Source: Sulfuritalea sp. (GTDB lineage: Bacteria > Pseudomonadota > Gammaproteobacteria > Burkholderiales > Rhodocyclaceae). From it: a stretch of DNA of 50,284 bases. Shown piece after piece: positions 17,262 through 25,994 of the stretch (positions within the stretch are counted from its first letter, which is position 1; each line of letters opens with the position of its first letter). Under the pieces are notes generated by a model that saw only the letters and a list, made by a program, of their open reading frames with translations, was not told the DNA's origin and did no database searches. The position numbers and the translations under genes are program-made. The stretch lies in NCBI GenBank assembly GCA_030651305.1, contig JAUSCI010000025.1:1-50284 (forward strand), written 5' to 3'.

Positions 17262-18643
17262 TCGGTGAATTGCGCAGACTGCTCGGCGAGCGCCATGTGC
17301 TAACGGCGGCAGACGATATCGCCCCGTATTGCACCGACTGGCGCGGTCGCTATGTCGGCAACGCCCTGTGCGTGGCACTGCCGGGCAGCACGGAAGAAGT
17401 GGCCACCGTGGTGCGCGCCTGCACCACAGAGGGCATCGCCATCGTGCCGCAGGGCGGCAACACGGGGCTGTGCGGCGGGGCGACGCCGGTGGGCGGTGAA
17501 GTGGTGGTCAGCCTGCGGCGGCTGAACCGCATCCGCGCCGTCGATGCCGACAACAACTCGATGACCGTCGAGGCGGGCTGCATGCTGCAGGCGGTGCAGG
17601 AAGCCGCGACGGCGGCGGATCGTCTGTTCCCGTTGTCGCTGGCGGCGGAAGGCAGCGCCACCATTGGCGGGAATTTGTCCACCAACGCCGGCGGGGTGCA
17701 GGTGCTGCGCTATGGCAATGCCCGCGAACTGACGCTGGGCCTGGAGGTGGTGCTCGCCGACGGCCGCATCTGGGACGGCTTGCGCGCCTTGCGCAAGGAC
17801 AATACCGGCTACGACCTCAAGCACCTGTTTATCGGCGCCGAAGGTACCCTGGGACTGATTACGGCGGCAACGCTGAAGCTTTTTCCGCGGCCGCGCACGC
17901 ATGCCACCACCTGGGTCGCCGTACCCGATCCCGCCGCTGCGGTGCGCCTGCTCGGGCGCTTGCGCGATGCGGCCGGCGACAATGTCACGGCTTTCGAAAT
18001 CGTCGGCCGTCCAGCCCTCGAACTCGTCCTCAAACACATACCGTACGCGCGCGATCCGCTCGCCGGCAAACCCGCGTGGCAAATACTGATCGAACTCAGC
18101 GGCTCCCGTGGTGATCTGGCCGACACCCTGGAGCAGGCGCTGCACCAGGCCGCCGAAGACGGCGTCATCGACGACGCCGCTGTGGCCAGCAGCGAGGCGC
18201 AGACGGAGGCGCTATGGGCGCTGCGCGAGAACGTCTCCGAGGCGCAGAAGATCGAGGGTGTTTCGATCAAGCACGACATCGCCGTCCCGGTATCGCGCAT
18301 TGCCGAATTCATTGCGCGCGCCGACGCCGCTTTGCTGGCCGCTTTCCCGGCGGTGCGCATCGTCTGCTTCGGCCATATCGGCGACGGCAACCTGCATTAC
18401 AACCAGTCCCGGCCGGATGCCCAGTCGAATGTCGAATTCATCGCACAGACCGGGGTTGTCAACCGCATCGTGCATGATCTGGTGCACGAACTCGGCGGCT
18501 CGATTTCCGCCGAACACGGCTTGGGACAGTTGAAGCGCGAGGAAGTGCTGCGCTACAAGAGCGCGACCGAGATGGGCTTGATGCGCGCCGTCAAACAGGC
18601 GCTCGACCCCAGCGGCTTGATGAATCCGGGCAAGTTGCTGTGA
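17258..18643 (+). CDS. FAD-linked 2-hydroxyacid dehydrogenase (GlcD/D2HGDH type)
   Basis: A 461-residue flavoprotein of the vanillyl-alcohol-oxidase fold. The FAD-binding domain has [15 protein letters not shown] and [20 protein letters not shown]. The C-terminal domain has the metal/substrate motifs [12 protein letters not shown] and [14 protein letters not shown]. These fit D-2-hydroxyglutarate or D-lactate dehydrogenases, which pass electrons to quinone or electron-transfer flavoprotein. The start codon overlaps the rimO stop as ATGA. The true substrate cannot be decided from sequence alone. Confidence 0.9.
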   Translation: MIGELRRLLGERHVLTAADDIAPYCTDWRGRYVGNALCVALPGSTEEVATVVRACTTEGIAIVPQGGNTGLCGGATPVGGEVVVSLRRLNRIRAVDADNNSMTVEAGCMLQAVQEAATAADRLFPLSLAAEGSATIGGNLSTNAGGVQVLRYGNARELTLGLEVVLADGRIWDGLRALRKDNTGYDLKHLFIGAEGTLGLITAATLKLFPRPRTHATTWVAVPDPAAAVRLLGRLRDAAGDNVTAFEIVGRPALELVLKHIPYARDPLAGKPAWQILIELSGSRGDLADTLEQALHQAAEDGVIDDAAVASSEAQTEALWALRENVSEAQKIEGVSIKHDIAVPVSRIAEFIARADAALLAAFPAVRIVCFGHIGDGNLHYNQSRPDAQSNVEFIAQTGVVNRIVHDLVHELGGSISAEHGLGQLKREEVLRYKSATEMGLMRAVKQALDPSGLMNPGKLL

Positions 18644-18660
18644 GAAATCAGGACAGGGGC

Positions 18661-18689
18661 TTTACACACAGACCCCGCCTACCTATAAT
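18661..18689 (+). promoter_or_regulatory. Promoter of the tRNA operon
   Basis: TTTACA (18661-18666), a 17-bp spacer and a perfect TATAAT (18684-18689) are followed at once by GCGCGC. A GC-rich discriminator like this is typical of stable-RNA promoters under stringent (ppGpp/DksA) control. Confidence 0.8.
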
Positions 18690-18703
18690 GCGCGCTCTCT
18701 TGT

Positions 18704-18779
<76 letters not shown>

Positions 18780-18787
18780 AACGATCA

Positions 18788-18863
18788 GTCCCTATCGTCT
18801 AGAGGCCTAGGACATTACCCTTTCACGGTAAGTACCGGGGTTCGAATCCCCGTGGGGACGCCA
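18788..18863 (+). tRNA. tRNA-Glu (TTC)
   Basis: A 76-nt cloverleaf, 8 bp after tRNA-Ala and surely co-transcribed. The acceptor GTCCCTA pairs with TGGGGAC. The anticodon arm ACCCTTTCACGGT carries TTC and the T-arm is CGGGGTTCGAATCCCCG. The 3' CCA is encoded. Confidence 0.97.
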
Positions 18864-18870
18864 CAAAATC

Positions 18871-18899
18871 CCCGGCTGCAGTCTTGACTTGCAGCCGGG
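18871..18899 (+). terminator. Hairpin after the tRNA operon
   Basis: CCCGGCTGCA and TGCAGCCGGG form a perfect 10-bp stem around a 9-base loop, 7 bp after the tRNA-Glu CCA. Position and strength suggest a terminator or 3' processing structure. No T-run follows, so termination here would not be a classic intrinsic type. Confidence 0.6.
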
Positions 18900-19013
18900 C
18901 GATGAGCGCGGTCGGACATGAACCGATCCCTCCACCATGCTGTCGACTCTTCCTTGAGGGCGTTGCCGTGGATCACGGCAGGTGTTCCTCCAGGGTTGCC
19001 GCTTTGTGGGCGA

Positions 19014-19301
19014 CTACTTCTCCGGCAACTGATGGTGGTAGTGCAGGATGTTGAGGTAGCGCGCTACAGCGTCGATGTCGTCGCGACTCCAATCCAGATT
19101 GCCGTTGGTTTGCCAACGGCGCACTTCCGCGACCAGGCGGGTCCAGTTCGTCGCGACTTGCTTCTCGCGCCAGTGCAACTGCTCGGTGTGGCAAGTGACG
19201 CAATAGGTCGTGTATAGCAGTTCGCCGCGCCCGGATTGCGCCGTAGCGCACGTGCCGTACAGGGCCAACACCCACAGGCATTTTCTCCAGTGCCGAGTCA
19301 T
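19014..19301 (-). CDS. Small periplasmic c-type cytochrome
   Basis: A 95-residue protein with a signal peptide (KCLWVLALYGTCATAQ, cleavage near residue 20) and one heme motif CVTCH at about residues 34-38. The C-terminal helix reads LDWSRDDIDAVARYLNILHY. One heme and a small size fit an electron-shuttle cytochrome. ATG 19301 is chosen because it gives a proper signal sequence. It stands alone; the redox partner is unknown. It is transcribed divergently from the broken response regulator. Confidence 0.82.
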   Translation of the reverse strand: MTRHWRKCLWVLALYGTCATAQSGRGELLYTTYCVTCHTEQLHWREKQVATNWTRLVAEVRRWQTNGNLDWSRDDIDAVARYLNILHYHHQLPEK

Positions 19302-19351
19302 TTCGTTCTCCCGTTCGCCGACATGTGCTTCATGGATCGACCGGACTATAA

Positions 19352-19695
19352 ATGAAATGCATTCGTTCCATGTGCGCCAGCACATTAATTCTGCCTTATT
19401 CCGGATATCACCCCGATCTGATTCTGATCGATAGTCAATTGCCCGGCATGAGGGATCTGGAGGCCTTGAAAATCTTGCGCGAAGACCAGGCTACTGCCCG
19501 CATCCCTGCCTGGCGATGTCGGCCAGAACCAAGCCGCGTGATGTCGAGAAGGGGATTGCGGCCTGCTTTCGCCGCTACCTGACCAAGCCGATCAATGTCA
19601 TCGAATTCATGGATGCGCTTGATGCCAGGCTGAGGTGCGATGGGCAGGAGATTCCGTTGCCCTTATCCCCCGAGCAAGCGTTCCGCTTGATGTAG
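19352..19695 (+). pseudogene. Response-regulator receiver domain, truncated and frameshifted
   Basis: The first frame reads YHPDLILIDSQLPGMRDLEA and LKILREDQATARIP, which includes the phospho-acceptor Asp segment of a receiver domain. The rest, from about 19516, continues in another frame: MSARTKPRDVEKGIAACFRR, YLTKPINVIEFMDALDARL. A one-base loss near 19510-19515 accounts for the break. The N-terminal beta strand and acidic pocket are missing upstream. What remains suggests the C-terminal receiver of a hybrid histidine kinase. Confidence 0.75.
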
Positions 19696-19781
19696 CGCTG
19701 AATCGCCCACCGCCGCGTCCTGCTGGCCGGACACAGTCGGGAAGGCGCTGCAACTCGATAGCGCGCCTCTGGGGATGAAGG

Positions 19782-20504
19782 TCAATGGCCGGGACTTGGG
19801 GCGTCCGGGTTGGCGAACAGTTCCTTCATCAGCGCGGTCTCGCGCTCGATCACGATCTGAAGGAATTCGTCGGCACCTCTCATGAAACTGAAGGCGTCGA
19901 ATCCACGTTGCAGGAAGGAGTGCAGGGCTCCGAGCCCGGCGAGATGGGCGGGGCCGCTCATCATCTTCAGCGAGAAATGGATCAGCGGCATGCGCGTCAG
20001 GCGATCCAGAGTCTTGCCGATCTTGTCGATCAGGGCGATCTGCAACTCGCGATCCTTCTTCCGTCCGCAGCTGCGATAGGCGGCGACGTAGGCGGGCCAG
20101 TCGATGTTCCTGCTCTTGCCGACCTTGCGCAGGGCCAGCACCATCGCGGTGTCCAGCGATTCGGAGAGCGTGTCCATCTTCACCGCTTCGAGAAGTGTCA
20201 TCAGGGCACGTGCCGGCAAGACGCGAACCATGATGGGCACCACACGCGCCAGTTCTTCGTCGCGGGTGCGGAAATCCTTGGGACCGTAGAGATCGCTGAG
20301 GAAGAACTCCGCCGCCGGCTTGTAGCGCTCGCTGGCCAGCAGATCGGCATAGCCGCGGGCAAGTCGCGCCGCCTGCCACTCCTTGAGTCGCGGAAAATCG
20401 TCGGGCGCGGGATCGCTCGTCCGTGCGGCGCGCAGTTCGCGCGCCTCGGCGATGCAGGCCGCCAGTTCGTGGCCGATCGCTTCCTTGTCGAGTTCCTCTT
20501 CCAT
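19782..20504 (-). CDS. Conserved hypothetical protein, helical
   Basis: A 240-residue soluble protein, strongly helical, without signal peptide or membrane segment. A striking internal motif is AAEFFLSDLYGPKDFRTRDE, followed by LARVVPIMVRVLPARAL. I believe this FFLxDLYG motif is shared by uncharacterised proteobacterial proteins, but I cannot name a function. It is transcribed divergently from the aldehyde dehydrogenase, with a 117-bp space between their starts. Confidence 0.75.
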   Translation of the reverse strand: MEEELDKEAIGHELAACIAEARELRAARTSDPAPDDFPRLKEWQAARLARGYADLLASERYKPAAEFFLSDLYGPKDFRTRDEELARVVPIMVRVLPARALMTLLEAVKMDTLSESLDTAMVLALRKVGKSRNIDWPAYVAAYRSCGRKKDRELQIALIDKIGKTLDRLTRMPLIHFSLKMMSGPAHLAGLGALHSFLQRGFDAFSFMRGADEFLQIVIERETALMKELFANPDAPSPGH

Positions 20505-20621
20505 AGGGGCGGATTATCCATCGGGCCGGCACACGGCCGTTAGAGGGCCTTGCCTAATTCGCAGGCTCCCCCGCGCATAAACTGCCAAAATACGCTGTAC
20601 CCATCCAGGAGGAGCCTTGGA

Positions 20622-22055
20622 ATGAACGCTATAGAACCGGCAGCGCATACAGTGGCAGACGCCGAAACATTCACGCGGGTCTTCGAGCGCATGCACGCCG
20701 CGACGCGGCGCAGCGCGCTAGTGGAACGCTGCGTCCGGCAGGCGCGGCTGGATGCGCTGGCGGCGCTGGTGCATGACAACGCCGAGCGCTTCGTCACGGC
20801 GATTTCAGCCGACTTCGGCCATCGCTCGGCACATGAAACCCGGCTGCTGGAACTGTTTCCCAGCCTTGAGTCGATTCGCCACACGCGTTCCCATTTCGGC
20901 GCATGGATGAAGCCGCAGCGCAAGGCGGCATCTATCTGGTTCCGTCCGGGGCGGGCGCGCATCATCCCGCAGCCGCTGGGAGTGGTCGGCATCATCGTGC
21001 CATGGAACTATCCGCTGTTCCTCGCCGTTTCGCCGCTGGCGGCGGCGCTGGCGGCCGGCAACCGGGTGATGATCAAGATGTCGGAATTCACGCCGCGCAC
21101 CGGCGAACTGCTGGCCGAACTGGTGGCGAAGTATTTCGCCGCCGACGATGTCTCGGTGGTGCTGGGCGATGCGGCGGTCGGCGCTGATTTCGCCCGTCTG
21201 CCCTTCGACCACTTGCTGTTTACCGGATCGACCAAGGTCGGCCACGACATCATGCGCATGGCGGCGGACAAGCTGACGCCGGTGACGCTGGAACTCGGCG
21301 GCAAGTCGCCGGCGATTGTCGGCCCCGACTATTCGATGGAAAAGGCCGCCGAGCGCATCATGGTCGGCAAGCTGCTCAACGCCGGGCAGACCTGCATCGC
21401 GCCCGACTACGTGCTGGTGCCGGCCGGCCGCGAGCAGGCTTTCGTGGACGCCGCGCGCGCCGTTGTGGCGAAGTGCTTCCCGGCAATGGCGACGACGCCG
21501 GATTACACCTCGATCGTCAATGACCGCCACTACCAGCGCCTGCAAGCTTACGTTGCCGACGCGCAGGCGCGCGGCGCGAAGATCGAGCCGCTGTCAACGG
21601 CGAATGCGGACGACGCGCGGCGCAAACTGCCGCCGCTGGCGCTGCTGAATGTCGATGACGGCATGCGCGTGATGCAGGACGAGATCTTCGGCCCGCTGCT
21701 GCCGGTTTTGCCTTACACGGATCTCGACGCCGCGATCGCCTACGTCAACCAGCATCCGCGCCCCTTGGCGCTGTATTGCTTCGAGAACGACGCCGGTCGT
21801 CGCGATCGCGTGCTGAACGAGACGGTGGCCGGCGGCGTCACGGTCAATGACACCATCCTCCACATTGCGCAGGAAGAACTGCCCTTCGGCGGCGTTGGCC
21901 CGAGCGGCATGGGACATTACCACGGCATTGAGGGCTTCAAGACCTTTTCCAAGCAGAAAGCAGTCTTCTATCAATCATGGCTTAATGGCATGTCGTTGTT
22001 CAATCCGCCCTATGGCGCGTTGTTCGAGCGCCTGACCAAGTTCCTGATTCGCTGA
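20622..22055 (+). CDS. Coniferyl-aldehyde-type aldehyde dehydrogenase
   Basis: A 477-residue NAD(P)-dependent aldehyde dehydrogenase. The cofactor segment is VVGIIVPWNYPLFLAVSPLA. The general-base region is LELGGKSPAIVGPDYSME and the catalytic Cys258 is in NAGQTCIAPDYVLVP. It ends with LPFGGVGPSGMGHYHGIEGF. The length and the GQTCIAPDY signature fit the class-3-like group that includes coniferyl and long-chain fatty aldehyde dehydrogenases. ATG 20622 follows an AGGAGGAG site. The lipase gene starts 9 bp after it, so a role in oxidising fatty aldehydes from ester or alcohol breakdown is the contextual inference. Confidence 0.9.
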   Translation: MNAIEPAAHTVADAETFTRVFERMHAATRRSALVERCVRQARLDALAALVHDNAERFVTAISADFGHRSAHETRLLELFPSLESIRHTRSHFGAWMKPQRKAASIWFRPGRARIIPQPLGVVGIIVPWNYPLFLAVSPLAAALAAGNRVMIKMSEFTPRTGELLAELVAKYFAADDVSVVLGDAAVGADFARLPFDHLLFTGSTKVGHDIMRMAADKLTPVTLELGGKSPAIVGPDYSMEKAAERIMVGKLLNAGQTCIAPDYVLVPAGREQAFVDAARAVVAKCFPAMATTPDYTSIVNDRHYQRLQAYVADAQARGAKIEPLSTANADDARRKLPPLALLNVDDGMRVMQDEIFGPLLPVLPYTDLDAAIAYVNQHPRPLALYCFENDAGRRDRVLNETVAGGVTVNDTILHIAQEELPFGGVGPSGMGHYHGIEGFKTFSKQKAVFYQSWLNGMSLFNPPYGALFERLTKFLIR

Positions 22056-22078
22056 AAGTCGGCGATGGCGGCACGGCA
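22054..22078. repeat. Element-like 25-mer over the lipase start codon
   Basis: In the opposite orientation to the other copies, this stretch matches the element at 10120-10144 at 19 of 25 positions. AGTCGGCG is intact and ATGGCG stands where the element has CTGGCG. The ATG is the start codon of the hydrolase. The similarity may be chance. Confidence 0.25.
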
Positions 22079-22982
22079 AATGCGGTGGCTACTGTTCAGC
22101 GAACTGCTGATCTACAGCTTGTTCGGCAACTGGCTGGTAGCGCGTGGCTGGACGCCGCTTGAGGCGGCGGGTTTTGGTTTGGCGGGCTTTCTCGCCGTGC
22201 GCCTGTGCCTCGTCCTGGCGACCTTCGGCTTCATGCTGAAGGGGTCGAACGTGGTCCCCGAGAAATTGCGCATCGGTCCGCTGCAGGCGTTGCGCATGGT
22301 GCTCGAGGAATATGCGGCTCTGATCGTCCTGTTTACCGTGATCCAGCCTTTCGAGAAATTCTGGATGGGCCCCGACCGGCTCGGCCATTGCGCGACGCGC
22401 CCGCTGCCCCTGCTGCTGCTCCACGGCTACCAGTGCAATCGCGGCTTCTGGATATGGATGCGGTCGCGCCTCGAAGTGGCGGGCTGGACCGTGGCGACCC
22501 ACAGCATGGAACCGGTGTGGACCGAAATCGACAACTACGCCGACGGCATTGACCGACGCATCGACGAGGTGCTGGTGGCCACCGGTGCGCCGCAAGTGAT
22601 CCTGATCTGCCACAGCATGGGCGGCCTGGCCGCGCGCGCCTACCTGCGCCGCCACGGCAAGGCCAAGGTGGCGCGCATGATCACGTTGGGCTCGCTGCAT
22701 CATGGTACCGAACTAGCCAGCCTCGGCGTGGGCCCCAACGCCCGCCAGATGCGCATCGGCAATCCTTGGCTGATCGCGCTCGGCGCGCCCGGCGCGGTGC
22801 CCCTGCCGCAGGGTTCCGTGTCGATCTTCAGCTACCACGACAACTACGTGTTTCCGCAGGAGACCAGCTCGCGGCTGGAAGGCGCCACCAACATCGCCAG
22901 CAGCGGCGTCAGCCATCTGGGCATGGCCTTTTCGCCTCGGGTGCTGGGCAGTTTGAAGGAAGCGCTCGAACCATCGGTTTGA
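22065..22982 (+). CDS. Membrane-anchored lipase-like alpha/beta hydrolase
   Basis: A 305-residue protein. Two N-terminal hydrophobic segments (about residues 7-50) anchor it in the membrane. The hydrolase core has the oxyanion motif LLLLHGYQCNRGFW and the nucleophile box ICHSMGGLAARAYLRR. LGSLHHGTELASLG follows as in triacylglycerol lipases, and a late His lies in SSGVSHLGMAFSP. It probably hydrolyses fatty esters. It is sandwiched between aldehyde dehydrogenase and GMC oxidase genes with gaps of 9 and 22 bp, so wax-ester or triacylglycerol turnover is the likely setting. Confidence 0.85.
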   Translation: MAARQMRWLLFSELLIYSLFGNWLVARGWTPLEAAGFGLAGFLAVRLCLVLATFGFMLKGSNVVPEKLRIGPLQALRMVLEEYAALIVLFTVIQPFEKFWMGPDRLGHCATRPLPLLLLHGYQCNRGFWIWMRSRLEVAGWTVATHSMEPVWTEIDNYADGIDRRIDEVLVATGAPQVILICHSMGGLAARAYLRRHGKAKVARMITLGSLHHGTELASLGVGPNARQMRIGNPWLIALGAPGAVPLPQGSVSIFSYHDNYVFPQETSSRLEGATNIASSGVSHLGMAFSPRVLGSLKEALEPSV

Positions 22983-22993
22983 TTTTCAATTGA
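22979..22993. promoter_or_regulatory. Palindrome-like site before the GMC gene
   Basis: TTGATTTTCAATTGA ends 11 bp before the GMC start codon. It matches TTGATGTTCAATCAA (25961-25975), before the acyl-ACP-reductase-like gene, at 12 of 15 positions. It could be an operator shared across the cluster. Confidence 0.3.
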
Positions 22994-23004
22994 TCGGGAA
23001 CGTC

Positions 23005-24600
23005 ATGAAGGAGTTCGACTACATCGTAATAGGCGGCGGCGCAGGGGGCTGTGCCGTGGCGGGGCGTCTTTCGGAGGATCCCGACATCAGCGTATGCCTT
23101 CTCGAAGCCGGGAAGAGCGATGACCAGACCTTGATCAAGGTGCCCTTCTGCACCGCGCTGATGCTGCCCACCACACTCAATAACTGGGCCTTCGAAACCG
23201 TTCCCCAGCCGGGCCTCAACGGCAGGCGCGGCTATGCGCCGCGCGGCAAGGCCCTGGGTGGATCGAGTTCGATCAACGCAATGGTGTATACGCGCGGCCA
23301 TGCCTGGGACTACGACCATTGGGCAGCGCTGGGCAATGACGGCTGGTCCTGGCGGGAAGTGTTGCCATATTTCAAAAAATCGGAACACAACGAGAATTTC
23401 CAGGATGAGTATCACGGACAGGGCGGGCCGCTCAATGTCGCCAATCTGAGATCGATGAATTCCTTCCAGGAAATATATCTTGAGGCCGCCCGGCAGGCGG
23501 GATTCCCGGTGATTGCCGATTTCAACGGCGCCGACCAGGAAGGCATCGGCATCCATCAGGTCACCCAGAAAAATGGCGAGCGCTGGAATGCTGCGCGCGC
23601 CTATCTGACTCCGCATTTGGCCAGTCGCCCCAACTTGACCGTGATCACGCAGGCGCGGGCGCGGCGCATCCTGTTCACCGGCAAACGCGCCAGCGGCGTG
23701 GAATTCCTGCAAGGAGGGGGAATCCAGACGTTCCAGGCGAGGCGCGAACTGATCGTCAGTGGCGGGGCATTGCAATCGCCCCAGCTGCTGCAGCTTTCAG
23801 GCATTGGCGCCGGCGCCGAACTGCAGGAATTCGGCATTCCCGTGATCCACGATTTGCCGGGCGTAGGCAAGAATCTCCAGGACCATCCGGACTATATTTT
23901 CAACTACCGGGCCAAGTCCCTCGATCTTCTCGGCATCTCCCTGGGCGGCTCATTGCAATTGATAAAGGAGATCGGTCGCTACCGCAAGGACCGCACCGGA
24001 ATGATGACGTCGAACGGCGCCGAAGGCGGCGGCTTCATACGGCGATTTCCGGATTCACCGGCGCCGGAATTCCAGGTGCATTTCGTTATTGGCATGATCG
24101 ACAGTCATGCTCGCAAGTTGCACCTGGGGCACGGTTATTCCTGCCATGTCTGCCTGTTGCGGCCCAAGAGCATCGGCACGGTGGGTCTTGCCAGCGCCGA
24201 TCCGGCGGCGGCGCCCAACATCGACCCGAAGTTTTTCGACCATCCCGACGATCTCGACGCCATGGTTGATGGCTTCAAACTGACCCGGAAACTCATGGAT
24301 GCCCCCGCTCTCGCAAATATCCGCAGCGCAGAGCTTTACACCGCGAATGTGCATTCGGACGACGAAATACGCGAAGAACTGAGGAATCGTTCGGACACCA
24401 TCTATCACCCGGTCGGCACCTGCAAAATGGGCGCCGATGCGCTGGCTGTGGTTGACGCGCGCTTGCGCGTGCATGGTCTCGAAGGTCTGCGAGTGGTGGA
24501 TGCCTCCATCATGCCGACGCTGATCGGCGGCAACACCAACGCACCGACCATGATGATCGGCGAAAAGGCCGCCGACATGATACGGGCCGATGTTGGGTGA
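23005..24600 (+). CDS. GMC-family alcohol oxidase/dehydrogenase
   Basis: A 531-residue FAD enzyme. The N-terminal dinucleotide fold is [20 protein letters not shown]. The first GMC signature is [19 protein letters not shown] and the second is [17 protein letters not shown]. The C-terminus has the catalytic His region [10 protein letters not shown] and [22 protein letters not shown] members oxidise choline, glucose, sterols or long-chain alcohols. Next to aldehyde and alcohol dehydrogenases and a lipase, a fatty-alcohol substrate is plausible but not shown. ATG 23005 is preferred to the upstream TTG at 22990. Confidence 0.9.
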   Translation: MKEFDYIVIGGGAGGCAVAGRLSEDPDISVCLLEAGKSDDQTLIKVPFCTALMLPTTLNNWAFETVPQPGLNGRRGYAPRGKALGGSSSINAMVYTRGHAWDYDHWAALGNDGWSWREVLPYFKKSEHNENFQDEYHGQGGPLNVANLRSMNSFQEIYLEAARQAGFPVIADFNGADQEGIGIHQVTQKNGERWNAARAYLTPHLASRPNLTVITQARARRILFTGKRASGVEFLQGGGIQTFQARRELIVSGGALQSPQLLQLSGIGAGAELQEFGIPVIHDLPGVGKNLQDHPDYIFNYRAKSLDLLGISLGGSLQLIKEIGRYRKDRTGMMTSNGAEGGGFIRRFPDSPAPEFQVHFVIGMIDSHARKLHLGHGYSCHVCLLRPKSIGTVGLASADPAAAPNIDPKFFDHPDDLDAMVDGFKLTRKLMDAPALANIRSAELYTANVHSDDEIREELRNRSDTIYHPVGTCKMGADALAVVDARLRVHGLEGLRVVDASIMPTLIGGNTNAPTMMIGEKAADMIRADVG

Positions 24601-24658
24601 TACAGTTAAGATCGCGGCAGCCTTTTATGGTGGGCGGTCGTTTTAAAGGAGAGTTCTC

Positions 24659-25933
24659 GTGATATCTGACTTGCTGAGCCAGTCACTTCGCACCACCGCT
24701 CTGAGTGCCGCTATGCGCGGCGCCGGACTGGCCGTGCGCTTTCTGCCCATACCGCAGCCTACGATCCTGGTGGGACCGGGTTCCAGCGGCAGGCTGGGAC
24801 AAACCATCGCCGGGTTTGGTCACGCCAGGATTCTGATCGTCACCGACAGCATCATCTCCAAGCTGGGGCTGCTCGACGACCTGACCAAGGCCCTGACCCT
24901 GGGTGGTACCGAATATGTGATATTTGATGCCATAACTCCTGACGCACCGATTCCCCTGATAGAAGAAGGGATAGATTTTTATTGGGAACACGGTTGCGAC
25001 GCCATTGTGGCGTTCGGGGGTGGTTCCTCGATGGATGCCTCCAAGGCCATTGCAGCGGCAGTCTCCAATCCCGGCAAGACGCTGCGCGAGTTGGCCGGCT
25101 ATTTCAAGGGACTGCAAACGCCTGTCAAGATCTACGCCGTTCCTACCACCGCCGGCACTGGCTCGGAGGTGACCGTTGCCGCCGTCATCTCGGATCCGAA
25201 AAGCCATACCAAGCTGGTGATCGTTGATACGCGCCTGGTGCCAAAGATGGCGGCGCTCGATCCTTGCCTGATGACCGGACTGCCGCCCCATATCACTGCA
25301 GCGACAGGCATTGACGCACTGACGCACGCCATCGAAGCCTTTGTCGGGCATTGGGCCAATCCCTACACGGACGACATGGCCTTGTCAGCGGTCGGGCTGA
25401 TATTCGAAAACCTGCGAGTGGCGTACACCGACGGAAAGAACCTGGGAGCGCGGGAGAAAATGTCCCTCGCCGCCACCTACGCCGGATTGGCCTTTACCCG
25501 TGCCAATGTTGGCTATGTGCATGCCATTGCACATCAGTTTGGCGGCAAATACCACACTCCCCACGGCCTTGCCAACGCCATCATGCTGCCGTTGGTTCTG
25601 AAGTATTCGCTCCCGGCCATAACGGACAGGCTGGCCTTGCTGGCGGTGCGCGCCAAACTTGGCCAGGAGAATGAAGCGGACGACGTATTGGCGCAGAAGT
25701 TTCTGGATGCGGTGGATCAACTCAATCTTGACCTGGGGATACCGACCTTCTTGTCAGCCTTGAAGGAGTCCGATATTCCTCAACTGGCCGAAGCCGCATG
25801 CCATGAAGCTCATACTGGCTATCCGGTACCACGCTATATGACGCAAGCCGTTTGCGAAGACATCATCCGCCAGGTGTTGCCGCCCGTCGCTTCAGTAAAG
25901 AAACCGGCTCGGCGCGGAAAGAAAATTGGATAG
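24659..25933 (+). CDS. Iron-containing alcohol dehydrogenase
   Basis: A 424-residue group III alcohol dehydrogenase, starting at GTG behind AAAGGAGAG. The NAD(P)-binding domain has AFGGGSSMDASKAIAA and PTTAGTGSEVT. The metal-binding histidines are in DALTHAIEAFVGH and VHAIAHQFGGKYHTPHGLAN. It interconverts alcohols and aldehydes. It lies 61 bp ahead of the acyl-ACP-reductase-like gene, so the pair could carry acyl to aldehyde to alcohol. A basic C-terminal end (KKPARRGKKIG) echoes, in short form, the lysine tails of its neighbours. Confidence 0.9.
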   Translation: MISDLLSQSLRTTALSAAMRGAGLAVRFLPIPQPTILVGPGSSGRLGQTIAGFGHARILIVTDSIISKLGLLDDLTKALTLGGTEYVIFDAITPDAPIPLIEEGIDFYWEHGCDAIVAFGGGSSMDASKAIAAAVSNPGKTLRELAGYFKGLQTPVKIYAVPTTAGTGSEVTVAAVISDPKSHTKLVIVDTRLVPKMAALDPCLMTGLPPHITAATGIDALTHAIEAFVGHWANPYTDDMALSAVGLIFENLRVAYTDGKNLGAREKMSLAATYAGLAFTRANVGYVHAIAHQFGGKYHTPHGLANAIMLPLVLKYSLPAITDRLALLAVRAKLGQENEADDVLAQKFLDAVDQLNLDLGIPTFLSALKESDIPQLAEAACHEAHTGYPVPRYMTQAVCEDIIRQVLPPVASVKKPARRGKKIG

Positions 25934-25960
25934 TACCCGTCATCCCGAAGCAAACATGGA

Positions 25961-25975
25961 TTGATGTTCAATCAA
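25961..25975. promoter_or_regulatory. TTGAT-N5-ATCAA palindrome before the reductase-like gene
   Basis: TTGATGTTCAATCAA is an inverted repeat with a 5-base centre, 19 bp before the chosen start. FNR-type sites have a 4-base centre, so another regulator is more likely, possibly the TetR protein encoded 3 kb downstream. A related site precedes the GMC gene, and TTCAATCA recurs before the phasin gene (28374-28381). Confidence 0.35.
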
Positions 25976-25994
25976 ATTGATGAGGCCAGAGACT

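Noticed and set aside
15318-17378. A 686-codon open frame on the minus strand
   Set aside because: It is antisense to phaR and rimO, both certain genes. High GC content leaves long open frames opposite real genes, and its residues show no family motif.
25961-25975. FNR box before the acyl-ACP-reductase-like gene
   Set aside because: The half sites TTGAT and ATCAA are perfect but separated by five bases; FNR-family sites need four. It is kept only as a possible operator for another regulator.
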